Shown in pieces: positions 1 to 6,330 of a stretch of DNA of 16,192 bases. The position numbers and the translations under genes are program-made. The notes under the pieces are model-generated. The model made no database searches. It was not told the origin of the DNA and saw only the letters and a list, made by a program, of their open reading frames with translations. This stretch comes from CAZGKW01 sp964526295 (GTDB taxonomy: Bacteria > Planctomycetota > Phycisphaerae > FEN-1346). How positions within the stretch are numbered: the first letter of the stretch is position 1; every line of letters begins with the position of its first letter. The stretch covers positions 1-16,192 of the forward strand of contig CAZGKW010000067.1 in the NCBI GenBank assembly GCA_964526295.1. Reading direction: 5' to 3'.

Positions 1-54
1 ATCCAGGAGAACGCCGCCGGCCCCAGGCGGGCGGCGCGCTTGAGGGACCCTCGC

Positions 55-477
55 TCAGGAGAGAAGCCGGTGTTTGACGCCGAACTTCTTGGCGCACGCG
101 GCCAAACCTTTGTCGGCCGTCAGGATCGAGAGCCCTGCCGAGAACGCGGCCGCCAGGTGCAGCGCGTCGACGGTCCGCAAGGGGGCGGCGAAGCGTCCGA
201 GCCAGTCGCACGCCAGGGCATACTCCTTGGCCTCGATGGGAACCACCCGGAACCGGCCCTCCTCCAGGTGCAGCCGCAAGGCCGCGAGGACCCGTCCGGC
301 CGACTCGGGGTCGATCTCGCTCGCCCGCACCTTCAGTGCCAGGGCCGAGTGAAACTCGACCTCGACGAGCGGGCTGATTGTCGGCGGGGCGGCGCGGCCG
401 GCCGCCCGCTCGGCCTTGCGGCTGAGGGGCTCGGGGCAGTAGCACGCCACCAGGACGCTCGTGTCGACGTAGTCCAT
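55..477 (-). CDS. VapC-like PIN-domain toxin (ribonuclease)
   Basis: A 140-residue protein with the plan of VapC-type PIN endoribonucleases, which cleave RNA with metal ions held by acidic residues. The N-terminus MDYVDTSVL gives Asp5. The other likely acidic ligands are Glu39 or Glu41 in VEVEFHSAL, Asp104 in RTVDALHLA and Asp122 in LTADKGL, in the family order and spacing. The reading frame stays open upstream to 732, but that stretch is an arginine/glycine-rich shadow of the antitoxin gene. The ATG at 477 is chosen because PIN domains start directly with this beta strand and because it shares one base (TGATG) with the antitoxin stop, suggesting translational coupling. Its target RNA cannot be read from sequence. 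The pair sits on the strand opposite the phage genes, so it may act in addiction or phage defence (inference). Confidence 0.9.
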   Translation of the reverse strand: MDYVDTSVLVACYCPEPLSRKAERAAGRAAPPTISPLVEVEFHSALALKVRASEIDPESAGRVLAALRLHLEEGRFRVVPIEAKEYALACDWLGRFAAPLRTVDALHLAAAFSAGLSILTADKGLAACAKKFGVKHRLLS

Positions 478-716
478 CAGTACCGTTCCTTGGCGCGCAT
501 GGCGATGAGGGTCTCGGAGAGCGGCTTGCCCTTGACCTTGATCGAGGCGCGGAACTCGGAGAGGTCCGGCAGGCCCTTGGCGGTCCCTGGCGCCATCGGC
601 ACGAGGCGGGCGACCTTGCGGCCGCGGCGAGTGATCGTGACCGACCGGCCGCGCTCGGCGCCCTTGACGAGGGCGCTCAGCCGGCGCCGGGCTTCCTTGA
701 GGTTCACCGTGTCCAT
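477..716 (-). CDS. Phd/YefM-type antitoxin
   Basis: A 79-residue protein upstream of the PIN toxin. Its N-terminal half (VNLKEARRRLSALV, then VTITRRGRKVARLVP) matches the DNA-binding Phd/YefM fold. The C-terminal part, PDLSEFRASIKVKGKPLSE and onward, would be the toxin-wrapping tail. The frame extends upstream to 746, but that would place the start inside the -10 box. The ATG at 716 has a strong GGGGAGG ribosome-binding site about seven bases upstream and begins the conserved domain. Antitoxins of this family normally repress their own promoter, alone or with the toxin, so autoregulation of the promoter at 746-774 is expected from the family but not shown here. Confidence 0.88.
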   Translation of the reverse strand: MDTVNLKEARRRLSALVKGAERGRSVTITRRGRKVARLVPMAPGTAKGLPDLSEFRASIKVKGKPLSETLIAMRAKERY

Positions 717-745
717 CGAGCGTCCTCCCCAAAGGTTACGCTCCA

Positions 746-774
746 AGTATACACCTGGCGCCTGGGCCCGTCAA
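746..774 (-). promoter_or_regulatory. sigma70-like promoter of the toxin-antitoxin pair
   Basis: Read on the - strand, TTGACG (-35, 769-774) and TATACT (-10, 746-751) are separated by exactly 17 bases. Transcription should start near 739, giving a leader of about 23 bases before the antitoxin ATG at 716 with a good Shine-Dalgarno site. It lies back to back with the ribosome-binding region of the + strand tail gene at 795. Confidence 0.75.
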
Positions 775-794
775 CCGGAAAGGATAAGAGCCGC

Positions 795-1334
795 ATGAAA
801 GCCTTCGCCGACAGCGCCGGCCGCACCTGGACCCTCGCGGTCACCGTGGACGCCGTCTGCCGGGTCCGGGACCTCGTGGGCGTAAACCTCGCGCGGATCG
901 TCGAGCCGCGCGAGGCGGGCGGCCCCGTGCCGCTCCTGACGGACCTGGAAGACGACATCCTGCTCCTGGTGGATGTGCTCTTCGCCCTCGTCAAGCCCCA
1001 GGCCGATTCGCAGAACGTCACGGACGAAGAGTTCGGCCGGGCCTTGGGCGGCGAGGCGCTGGCCGCCGCGCACGAGGCGTTCTGGCAGGAACTCTCGGAT
1101 TTTTTCCGGAGCCTGAAGCGGCCGGCCGAAGCGCGGGCCATCGAGAAGCAACTGGCCGTGGTCGGGGCGGCGATGGCCCTGGCGGAGAAGAAGATCCAAG
1201 CGCTCGACGTGGAGACGCTTCTGGCCCAGGGCGAAGCCGGGCCTGCCACGGCGAAGCCGACAGGCGAAGCCGGGATGGATGGCGGCTCATCTTCGAGTGC
1301 GCCGGCATCGTCGGGTGCGACCCCGGCCCCTTGA
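795..1334 (+). CDS. Phage tail assembly chaperone (gpG-like)
   Basis: A 179-residue acidic protein starting MKAFADSAGRTWTLAV, with an alpha-helical body containing DEEFGRALGGEALAAA and a Ser/Ala/Pro-rich tail ending SSGATPAP. This pattern (a short beta-rich start, then a helical domain of about 100 residues) is what I recall from tail-assembly proteins just upstream of tape-measure genes in planctomycete prophages; a database search would be needed to confirm. It shares four bases with the next ORF (TTGA). The last part of the gene appears to be read in two frames, as in lambda G/T, with the -1 frame encoding the next protein. Two possible AAAGGA-type ribosome-binding bases lie at 778-784. 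Such chaperones bind the tape-measure protein and recruit tail-tube subunits. Confidence 0.7.
   Translation: MKAFADSAGRTWTLAVTVDAVCRVRDLVGVNLARIVEPREAGGPVPLLTDLEDDILLLVDVLFALVKPQADSQNVTDEEFGRALGGEALAAAHEAFWQELSDFFRSLKRPAEARAIEKQLAVVGAAMALAEKKIQALDVETLLAQGEAGPATAKPTGEAGMDGGSSSSAPASSGATPAP
1262..1334 (+). other. Dual-frame overlap, probable -1 frameshift zone between tail chaperones
   Basis: In the -1 frame relative to the 795 gene, the bases before the TTG at 1331 read GWRLIFECAGIVGCDPGP, then TLRELVWMAEA. This looks like genuine protein continuous with the downstream ORF. No ATG, GTG or TTG occurs in that frame between 1100 and 1331, so the residues can be made only by -1 slippage from the upstream gene or by an unusual start codon. 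A heptamer of the X XXY YYZ type (T TTT TTC, in the right phase) is at 1100-1106, but the 56 or so codons after it look like a shadow frame. The slip site therefore remains undetermined. Confidence 0.45.
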
Positions 1335-1567
1335 CGCTTCGGGAACTCGTGTGGATGGCCGAGGCCGAGTGCCGCGAGCGGTGGAACCACACGTCGGCCG
1401 CGATGGCGCTCCTCGCGAACATCCACCGCGACCGCAAGAAGGGACGGGCCTTCCGGCCCTCGGATTTCAACCCGTACGAGCGGGGCCGGCGCTGCCGGGA
1501 GGGCATCCGCCTCGCGCGGGGGAACATGGGACTCCTGAAGCAGGCCTTCGTGAGCGAGCGGCGATGA
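1331..1567 (+). CDS. Second tail assembly protein (gpT-like extension)
   Basis: A 78-residue ORF starting at a TTG that overlaps the stop of the previous gene. It carries TLRELVWMAEAECRERW, then LLANIHRDRKKGRAFRPSDFNPY, a conserved-looking helix followed by a basic loop that I associate with the small protein after the gpG-like chaperone in similar prophages. The true N-terminus probably lies upstream, because matching sequence continues in frame before the TTG (about 1275 onward). It may be made as a C-terminal extension of the upstream chaperone by -1 frameshifting, as with lambda gpGT. The convergent DUF190 gene ends 35 bases downstream, with no obvious terminator between. Confidence 0.6.
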   Translation: MTLRELVWMAEAECRERWNHTSAAMALLANIHRDRKKGRAFRPSDFNPYERGRRCREGIRLARGNMGLLKQAFVSERR

Positions 1568-1601
1568 GAACGAGCGGTGGAGGACGGAGGTGAAGTCGAT
1601 G

Positions 1602-1958
1602 TTACTCCTGTGGGTGGCCCTTTTTGTCGTTGTGACGGTACGCCACGATGCGCACCTTCTCCAGGGTGATCATCCCTTCGCCCACCATCCGATCCAGTTC
1701 GGGCAAAAACTGCTCAATCCGTTCAACCCGGTCCACGATCTCGATGACGATGGGGAGGTCTTCCGAAAGCCGGAGAATCTTCGTTGTGTGCAGACGGCTG
1801 TGCGCTCCGAAACCTTCAAGGCCGCGAAGCACCGTGGCCCCGGCAAGGCCGGATTCACGGGCCTTGCGGACGATGGCCTCGTAGAGCGGCTTGCCTTCCC
1901 AACGGTCGCTTTCGCCGATGAAGATCCGCACGAGCTGTCCTTCGCCTTCGATTCTCAT
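1602..1958 (-). CDS. DUF190 family protein (CrcB partner)
   Basis: A protein of about 118 residues beginning MRIEGEGQLVRIFIGESDRW. It continues with PLYEAIVRKARESGLAGATVLRGLEGFG, the signature of DUF190, a small ferredoxin-like (PII-like) domain. DUF190 genes are often next to crcB; their biochemical role is not established. Here it lies 8-11 bases downstream of crcB on the same strand, so the two are almost certainly co-transcribed under fluoride control. Two adjacent ATGs exist (1961 and 1958). The second is preferred because GGGGG at 1964-1968 is then five bases away; the first would leave only two. A regulatory or accessory role in fluoride export is inference. Confidence 0.9.
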   Translation of the reverse strand: MRIEGEGQLVRIFIGESDRWEGKPLYEAIVRKARESGLAGATVLRGLEGFGAHSRLHTTKILRLSEDLPIVIEIVDRVERIEQFLPELDRMVGEGMITLEKVRIVAYRHNDKKGHPQE

Positions 1959-1969
1959 CATTGCCCCCT

Positions 1970-2350
1970 TCAAAGGCCCGATGCTCTGACGCCCAGCCAC
2001 CCCAGCATGACCGCGAGAAGGCCGAGGAGCATGTTGGCGAGGGCGTTCAGGACCGCCCAAGCGATGGAGCCTGTGCGCAGCAGCTCAAACGTCTCGTATC
2101 CGACCGTCGAGAACGTGGTGAAGGAGCCGAGAAGGCCGATCAGCAGAAACAGGCGAACATTGGGCGCAAAGAACGCCCGTTCCTCCACCAGGCACATCAG
2201 GCCGCCGATGGCCAGACACCCCGCCACATTGACGACGAGCGTGCCGAGCGGAAACGAACTCTTCGCGTACTGGTGGACGAGCCCCGAAAGACCGTACCGG
2301 GTGATCGCACCAAGGAATCCACCGAGGCCGATGGCGAGCAGTTTAAGCAT
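1970..2350 (-). CDS. crcB: CrcB/FluC fluoride ion channel
   Basis: A 126-residue protein with four hydrophobic segments, the usual length for the Fluc (CrcB) family. These dimeric dual-topology channels let fluoride leave the cell. Family motifs are present: GGFLGAITRYG near residues 10-20, the conserved Asn41 in TLVVNVAG, and GSFTTFSTVGYE at about 75-86 with the pore Phe/Ser/Thr residues. The start at 2350 is supported by AGGAG six bases upstream and by a fluoride riboswitch ending directly before it. The gene is on the strand opposite the surrounding tail genes, which suggests it was acquired as cargo. Nothing looks truncated or altered. Confidence 0.95.
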   Translation of the reverse strand: MLKLLAIGLGGFLGAITRYGLSGLVHQYAKSSFPLGTLVVNVAGCLAIGGLMCLVEERAFFAPNVRLFLLIGLLGSFTTFSTVGYETFELLRTGSIAWAVLNALANMLLGLLAVMLGWLGVRASGL

Positions 2351-2355
2351 GCGTA

Positions 2356-2381
2356 ACTCCTACCCAACGTCTGGTAGGAGT
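2356..2381 (-). promoter_or_regulatory. Riboswitch expression-platform hairpin covering the crcB ribosome-binding site
   Basis: ACTCCTACC and GGTAGGAGT form a perfect 9-bp stem with an 8-base loop, just upstream of the crcB ATG. The 5' arm is the 3' end of the fluoride aptamer, including the ACTCC pseudoknot strand. The 3' arm contains AGGAG, the ribosome-binding site six bases from the ATG. With fluoride bound, ACTCC pairs inside the aptamer and frees AGGAG; without fluoride the hairpin hides it. No U-run follows, so control looks translational rather than by termination. Confidence 0.8.
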
Positions 2382-2421
2382 CATCAGCCTGGGCGGCGGT
2401 TCGGGGCAGACTCCATTGCCC
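2373..2421 (-). ncRNA. Fluoride (crcB motif) riboswitch aptamer
   Basis: On the - strand, GGGCAATGGAGTCTGCCC forms the first stem (GGGC/GCCC) around the conserved ATGG. Next comes GAACCGCC, a short GCC/GGC stem, and the signature GGCTGATGACTCCTACC. The pseudoknot is visible as GGAGT pairing with ACTCC. The order and conserved bases match the published crcB RNA motif, which binds fluoride through magnesium ions. It lies between its promoter and the crcB start. Confidence 0.9.
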
Positions 2422-2442
2422 AACGTGATGCCAACAACGCAC

Positions 2443-2471
2443 ATTCTACCCGACAGACGTCGGGCAGTCAA
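2443..2471 (-). promoter_or_regulatory. sigma70-like promoter of the crcB-DUF190 operon
   Basis: On the - strand TTGACT (2466-2471) and TAGAAT (2443-2448) have a 17-base spacer, so the transcript should begin near 2436, about 15 bases before the aptamer. The spacer holds a perfect inverted repeat, CCCGAC and GTCGGG (2449-2454 and 2459-2464) with a 4-base centre. This could be an operator or chance in GC-rich DNA. Confidence 0.75.
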
Positions 2472-2488
2472 CGCAAGGGGGACACCTG

Positions 2489-3355
2489 ATGCGACCAGTC
2501 CTTGTGGCCGTGGTTGTGGCGGCGATGGTCCTGCTGGCCGGTTGCGGCAGGGGGTTGCTCATTCAGGGGCCGGCCAAGGAGGCCGCGCGGGGCCAGGCGG
2601 CCCTGAAGACCATCCGCGAGGATGCGACCGAGGCCGGCCGCGCCGTGGCCGATGCGCGCCACGCGACGCTCCTTGCGGCCGACACCGTGGCCGGCGCCGC
2701 GCGTGCCGCCGCCGCCGCAATCCCCCAGGCTGAGCCGTGGGCGGGCCGCCTCGTCGACACGGCCGAAGCGCTCACGTCCCGCGTCACGCCGCGCCTGGAC
2801 GAGGCCCTCAAGCGCGTCGAGGCCATCCAGGCGGCGGCGCCCGAGGCAGAGACCATAGTGGGCGGCATGGCGAAAATAGCGGCCGAGCGCGACCTGTGGC
2901 AGAAGGAGGCCGCCAAGGAGAAGGAGCGGGCCGACTCGGCGGTGCGGAAGTGGCTGCTCCTCACGGCGGCCGGCGGCTTCGCCGGCATTTTGGCCGGCGG
3001 CGCCCTCTTCGTCTGGCTCTCGCGGAAGGCGGGCCTCACGGTCGGTCTTGCATCCCTGGCCGTCTTCGCCGTCAGCATCGCCCTCTACCGCTGGTTCGAG
3101 TTTTTTGCCTGGGGCGGCCTTGCCCTCATCGTCCTCGCGGTGGCGGCCTTGGGGTACGGCCTCTGGCGGAACCGCCACGCCTTCAAGACCGTCGTCCTCG
3201 GCGGCGAGAACGTCAAGCAGGCCCTGGCTGACGGCGTCCAGTACACGCGGGAGGAACTGGCGCGCCTGTTCAACGCCGTCCACTCGGCCGCCCAGAAGGA
3301 CGCCGGCGGCGGAGTCGAGGAGATGGTCGACGCCGTGAAGAACGGGAAGGGATAA
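2489..3355 (+). CDS. Lipoprotein with helical domain and membrane segments, tail/lysis region
   Basis: A 288-residue protein of unknown function. The N-terminus is a signal peptide with a classical lipobox, LAGC (Cys19). Residues about 25-150 are alanine-rich and probably a long helix or coiled coil. Three hydrophobic stretches at about 155-176, 180-197 and 201-225 look membrane-spanning, followed by a soluble tail (LGGENVKQALADGV and onward). An AAGGGGG ribosome-binding site lies upstream of the ATG. It sits in the tail gene cluster between the chaperones and the tape measure, four bases before the next gene. A role in lysis, superinfection exclusion or membrane attachment is possible, but none can be assigned. 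Confidence 0.75.
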   Translation: MRPVLVAVVVAAMVLLAGCGRGLLIQGPAKEAARGQAALKTIREDATEAGRAVADARHATLLAADTVAGAARAAAAAIPQAEPWAGRLVDTAEALTSRVTPRLDEALKRVEAIQAAAPEAETIVGGMAKIAAERDLWQKEAAKEKERADSAVRKWLLLTAAGGFAGILAGGALFVWLSRKAGLTVGLASLAVFAVSIALYRWFEFFAWGGLALIVLAVAALGYGLWRNRHAFKTVVLGGENVKQALADGVQYTREELARLFNAVHSAAQKDAGGGVEEMVDAVKNGKG

Positions 3356-3358
3356 GCC

Positions 3359-3640
3359 ATGGCGAACGCCGGATTCTGCCTCCGATTTCGGAGGTGGGCC
3401 CGCTGGGCGCCGCTGCTCTACCTGGTGGCACGGCTTCTCGGGCACATCCCGTCTTGGGCGGTCTATACGACGCCCTGCAACCCCGGATGGCGGCACTTCA
3501 GGGCGCGCCTGTGGCTGCGGCTGGTGCCGCGCCGATGGCGGGGTGCGGTATCTCGCCGACTTCCGCAATGGGCCACCGTGCGCGAGGATACGCCCGACTG
3601 CGCGTCCTGCGCGCGACTCAAGGCTGCCGAGGAGGAGTGA
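3359..3640 (+). CDS. Small basic cysteine-containing protein, unknown
   Basis: A 93-residue, strongly basic protein (many Arg and Trp) with a hydrophobic stretch near the start (LLYLVARLLGHI). It has a lone Cys near residue 41 and a C-terminal CxxC (DCASCARLKAAEEE). I do not recognise it. It is supported as a gene by tight packing: it starts four bases after the lipoprotein stop and ends four bases before the next ATG, all on the same strand. The CxxC could bind metal, but no other ligand pair is obvious. A shifted frame over the same bases is open longer but looks like shadow sequence. Confidence 0.5.
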   Translation: MANAGFCLRFRRWARWAPLLYLVARLLGHIPSWAVYTTPCNPGWRHFRARLWLRLVPRRWRGAVSRRLPQWATVREDTPDCASCARLKAAEEE

Positions 3641-3643
3641 GCC

Positions 3644-3898
3644 ATGCCGACCGAGTACATCCTGCTAAAGCCCTGCGACGGGGCCCTCTTCGCCCTCGCC
3701 CGCGACATCGCGCGGCAGCAAGCCAGTCAGCCTCTCGACTTCGCGGGCCTGGCCCGAGCGCTCTGCGCGAAGGAGGCCGGCGAGCGCGAGGTCGACATCG
3801 CGCAAGTTTCCGAGTTGCTGGCCGACCTCCGCGAACTCCTGGCCGCCGATCCGAAGGCCGTCCTCGAGGTGCTGGCCGCCAAACTCCCGGAGGCTTAG
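3644..3898 (+). CDS. Small helical phage protein preceding the tape measure
   Basis: An 84-residue protein (MPTEYILLKPCDGALFALARDI and onward), acidic and apparently all helical, ending in a Leu/Ala-rich stretch (VSELLADLRELLA). GAGGAG just upstream of the ATG, overlapping the previous gene's end, is a good ribosome-binding site. It ends seven bases before the tape-measure ATG, with GGAGG inside its last codons serving that gene. No family recognised; its position suggests a tail component or assembly factor. Confidence 0.6.
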   Translation: MPTEYILLKPCDGALFALARDIARQQASQPLDFAGLARALCAKEAGEREVDIAQVSELLADLRELLAADPKAVLEVLAAKLPEA

Positions 3899-3904
3899 AC
3901 CGCC

Positions 3905-6259
3905 ATGCCCAGTTCACGCGGCATCCGGGCGGGCGCGGCCTACGTCGAACTCTACGCCAACGACTCGCGTCTGGCGCGGGGCCTCAAGCGCGCTTCCCGG
4001 CGCCTCAAGGCCTTCGGCACGGGCGTGGCCGACATCGGCAAGCGCCTCATGGTCGCCAGCGCCGCCCTCGCCACCCCCTTCATCGGCGGGGCGAAGGTCT
4101 TCGCCGACTTCGAACGCGAGATGGCCAACGTCGCCACGATGCTCGAGCGGCCTGAGGAGCACATGGACCGCTTCCGCGCGGGCGTCCGGCGGATGGCCAT
4201 GGAGTTCGGCGAATCGACCGAGGCCCTCGCCGGCGGCCTCTACGACATCCTCTCGGCAAGCATCGACCCGGCCCGCGCCCTCGACGTTCTGGCTGCGAGC
4301 GTCAAGGCCGCCAAGGCCGGCATGACCGACACGAAGACCGCCGCCGACGCCATCACGACGGTCCTCAACTCCTACGGCCTCGCGGCCGACCAGGCCGGGA
4401 CCGTCTCGGACCTCCTCTTCTCGGTCGTCAAGCGCGGCAAGACCACCTTCGGCCAACTCGCCCCCGCCGTCGGCATGGTCGCCTCGACCGCCGCGTCGGC
4501 CGGCGTCGGCCTTGAGGAACTCGGTGCGGCCCTCGCGACCCTGACGCGCCACGGCGTCCAAACCGAAAACGCCGTCACCGCCGTCAACCAGATCATCATG
4601 ACCTTCCTCAAGCCCTCGAAGGAGGCCGAGGAGACGGCCCGGGCGCTCGGCTTCGAGATGAGCGCCGCGACGCTCCAGGCCGAGGGCCTGGTCGGGGTGT
4701 TCCAGCGGATTGCCGCGCTCCCGCCGGACGCCGTCGCCGCCCTCTTCCCGAACGTCCGGGCCCTCCGGGGCGTCATCCCGGCCCTCAAGAACCTGGAGGG
4801 GTTTTTGGGCGACGTCGAACTCATGCGCGGCCGCGCGGGCGCCACCGAGACCGCCTACCGGAAGATGGCCGGGACGCTCGCCCACGCCTTCGCCCAGGTC
4901 CGGGAGGCGGGCCTTGTGGCCCTCTCCATGATCGGCGAAGCGCTCGCCGAACCGCTCACGCGCGCGGCTGCCGCCGTCAAGCGCTACGCCGCCATCGCCA
5001 TCGACCTCATCCAGCGGAACAAGGCCATCGTCGTGGCCGTGGCGAAGGTGGTGCTGGTCCTGGGCCTCGCGGGCGGGGCGCTCCTGGCGGTCGGCATGGC
5101 GGCCAAGGTCGTGGCGGGGGCCTTCGCGGGCCTCGCGGCCATCGTATCGGGCGCCGGGGCCGTCATCGGCCTTCTGGGGTCGGTCCTCGCGGCCATCGTC
5201 TCGCCCGTGGGCCTCGTCATCGCCGCCGTCGCCGCCCTCGGCGCCTACCTTCTATATGTAAGCGGCGCGGCCGGGAAGGCCCTCAAGTGGCTGGGCGAGA
5301 AGTTCGAGGCCCTGAAGGGCTTCGCCCTCCAGGCTTGGCGAGGCATCGCCGACGCCCTGGCCGCCGGCGACATCGGCCTGGCGGCGAAGGTCCTCTGGCT
5401 CACGCTCCGGGTGGCCTGGCAGAAGGGCGTCGCGTGGCTCAAAGGCCACTGGCTCGACTGGAAGAAGGCGTTCCTCGACACGGCGACCGACGCCTTCTAC
5501 GGCGTGCTGGCCCTCTGGGCGCAGCTCAAGGCCAAGTTGGCGACCGTCTGGCACGAGCCCCGGGCGATGCTGAAGACCGTCGCCAGCGTCGCCGTCGGCG
5601 TCGTCAAACTCAAACTCCACGAGGTCGAGTACAAGCGCGAGGGCGAGGCCCTGAAGAAGAAGCGCGCCCGCGGCGAGATCAGCGAGGAGGAGTTCCAGGC
5701 CGCCTGGCAGGACCTCTACCGCCGCACCAAGGCCCGCCACGCGGAGATCGTCGGCGAGACCGACGCCGCCCTGGCCGACACCGACAAGGAACTCCAGGAA
5801 CGCCTCACCGCCATCGAGGGAGAGAAGAACGCCGCGCTCTTGGGCGTCTCCGAGAAGGCGGCCGACGCCCGCCGCCGGCATGCCGAGGAGCACGCCGCCG
5901 ACCTCGAACAGTCCGAGGCGGACCTCGCCAAAGCGCGCGAAGAGTGGCAGGCCGCCATCGCCGAGGCCGCCGGTAAGCGCAAGGCCCGCGAGGCCGAGGA
6001 CGAGGGCCCGGGCGCCCTCGAGGCGCCGCCGGACCTAGCGGCCGACGCCCAGAAACGCCTCGCCGGCGTGGGCGACGCCCTCTCGCGCGCGGCCGACCGC
6101 ATCGTCGCCGTCCAGGGCACCTTCAGCGCCATGGTCGCCGGTCGCATCGGCGCAGGCGGCGTGGCGGAACGCACCGCCCGGGCGACCGAAGAGACCGCCA
6201 AGAACACCAAGCGCCTCGTCGACGAAGCGACGATGGGCGAAGGGCTTGTGTTTGATTGA
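3905..6259 (+). CDS. Phage tail tape measure protein
   Basis: A 784-residue protein with a typical tape-measure layout. The N-terminal conserved domain (about residues 55-270) contains FADFEREMANVATML, FGESTEALAGGLYDIL and VTAVNQIIMTFLKPS, characteristic of the TP901/TIGR01760 tape-measure family. A hydrophobic, Ala/Gly/Val-rich region follows at about 375-455, probably inserted in the host membrane during DNA ejection. A charged coiled-coil lies at about 565-705 (Lys/Glu/Ala-rich). The protein sets tail length and lines the tail tube. Tape-measure genes occur in siphophages, myophages, tailocins and gene-transfer agents, so the particle type is not decided. The frame is intact, arguing that the module is not heavily decayed here. 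Confidence 0.93.
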   Translation: MPSSRGIRAGAAYVELYANDSRLARGLKRASRRLKAFGTGVADIGKRLMVASAALATPFIGGAKVFADFEREMANVATMLERPEEHMDRFRAGVRRMAMEFGESTEALAGGLYDILSASIDPARALDVLAASVKAAKAGMTDTKTAADAITTVLNSYGLAADQAGTVSDLLFSVVKRGKTTFGQLAPAVGMVASTAASAGVGLEELGAALATLTRHGVQTENAVTAVNQIIMTFLKPSKEAEETARALGFEMSAATLQAEGLVGVFQRIAALPPDAVAALFPNVRALRGVIPALKNLEGFLGDVELMRGRAGATETAYRKMAGTLAHAFAQVREAGLVALSMIGEALAEPLTRAAAAVKRYAAIAIDLIQRNKAIVVAVAKVVLVLGLAGGALLAVGMAAKVVAGAFAGLAAIVSGAGAVIGLLGSVLAAIVSPVGLVIAAVAALGAYLLYVSGAAGKALKWLGEKFEALKGFALQAWRGIADALAAGDIGLAAKVLWLTLRVAWQKGVAWLKGHWLDWKKAFLDTATDAFYGVLALWAQLKAKLATVWHEPRAMLKTVASVAVGVVKLKLHEVEYKREGEALKKKRARGEISEEEFQAAWQDLYRRTKARHAEIVGETDAALADTDKELQERLTAIEGEKNAALLGVSEKAADARRRHAEEHAADLEQSEADLAKAREEWQAAIAEAAGKRKAREAEDEGPGALEAPPDLAADAQKRLAGVGDALSRAADRIVAVQGTFSAMVAGRIGAGGVAERTARATEETAKNTKRLVDEATMGEGLVFD

Positions 6260-6330
6260 CCGCTTGCGGCTGAACTGTGCCTCGGTTCTACGGTGCGCAG
6301 TTGCTTACAGGCCTGCGCCGGAGAGGGGCC

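Noticed and set aside
1590..2489. 299-codon + strand open frame
   Set aside because: It lies antisense to crcB, DUF190 and the riboswitch, all of which have strong family signatures on the - strand.
3394..4155. 253-codon + strand frame overlapping two small genes and the tape-measure start
   Set aside because: Arginine/glycine-rich shadow composition, and it overlaps three tightly packed genes with proper spacing and ribosome-binding sites.
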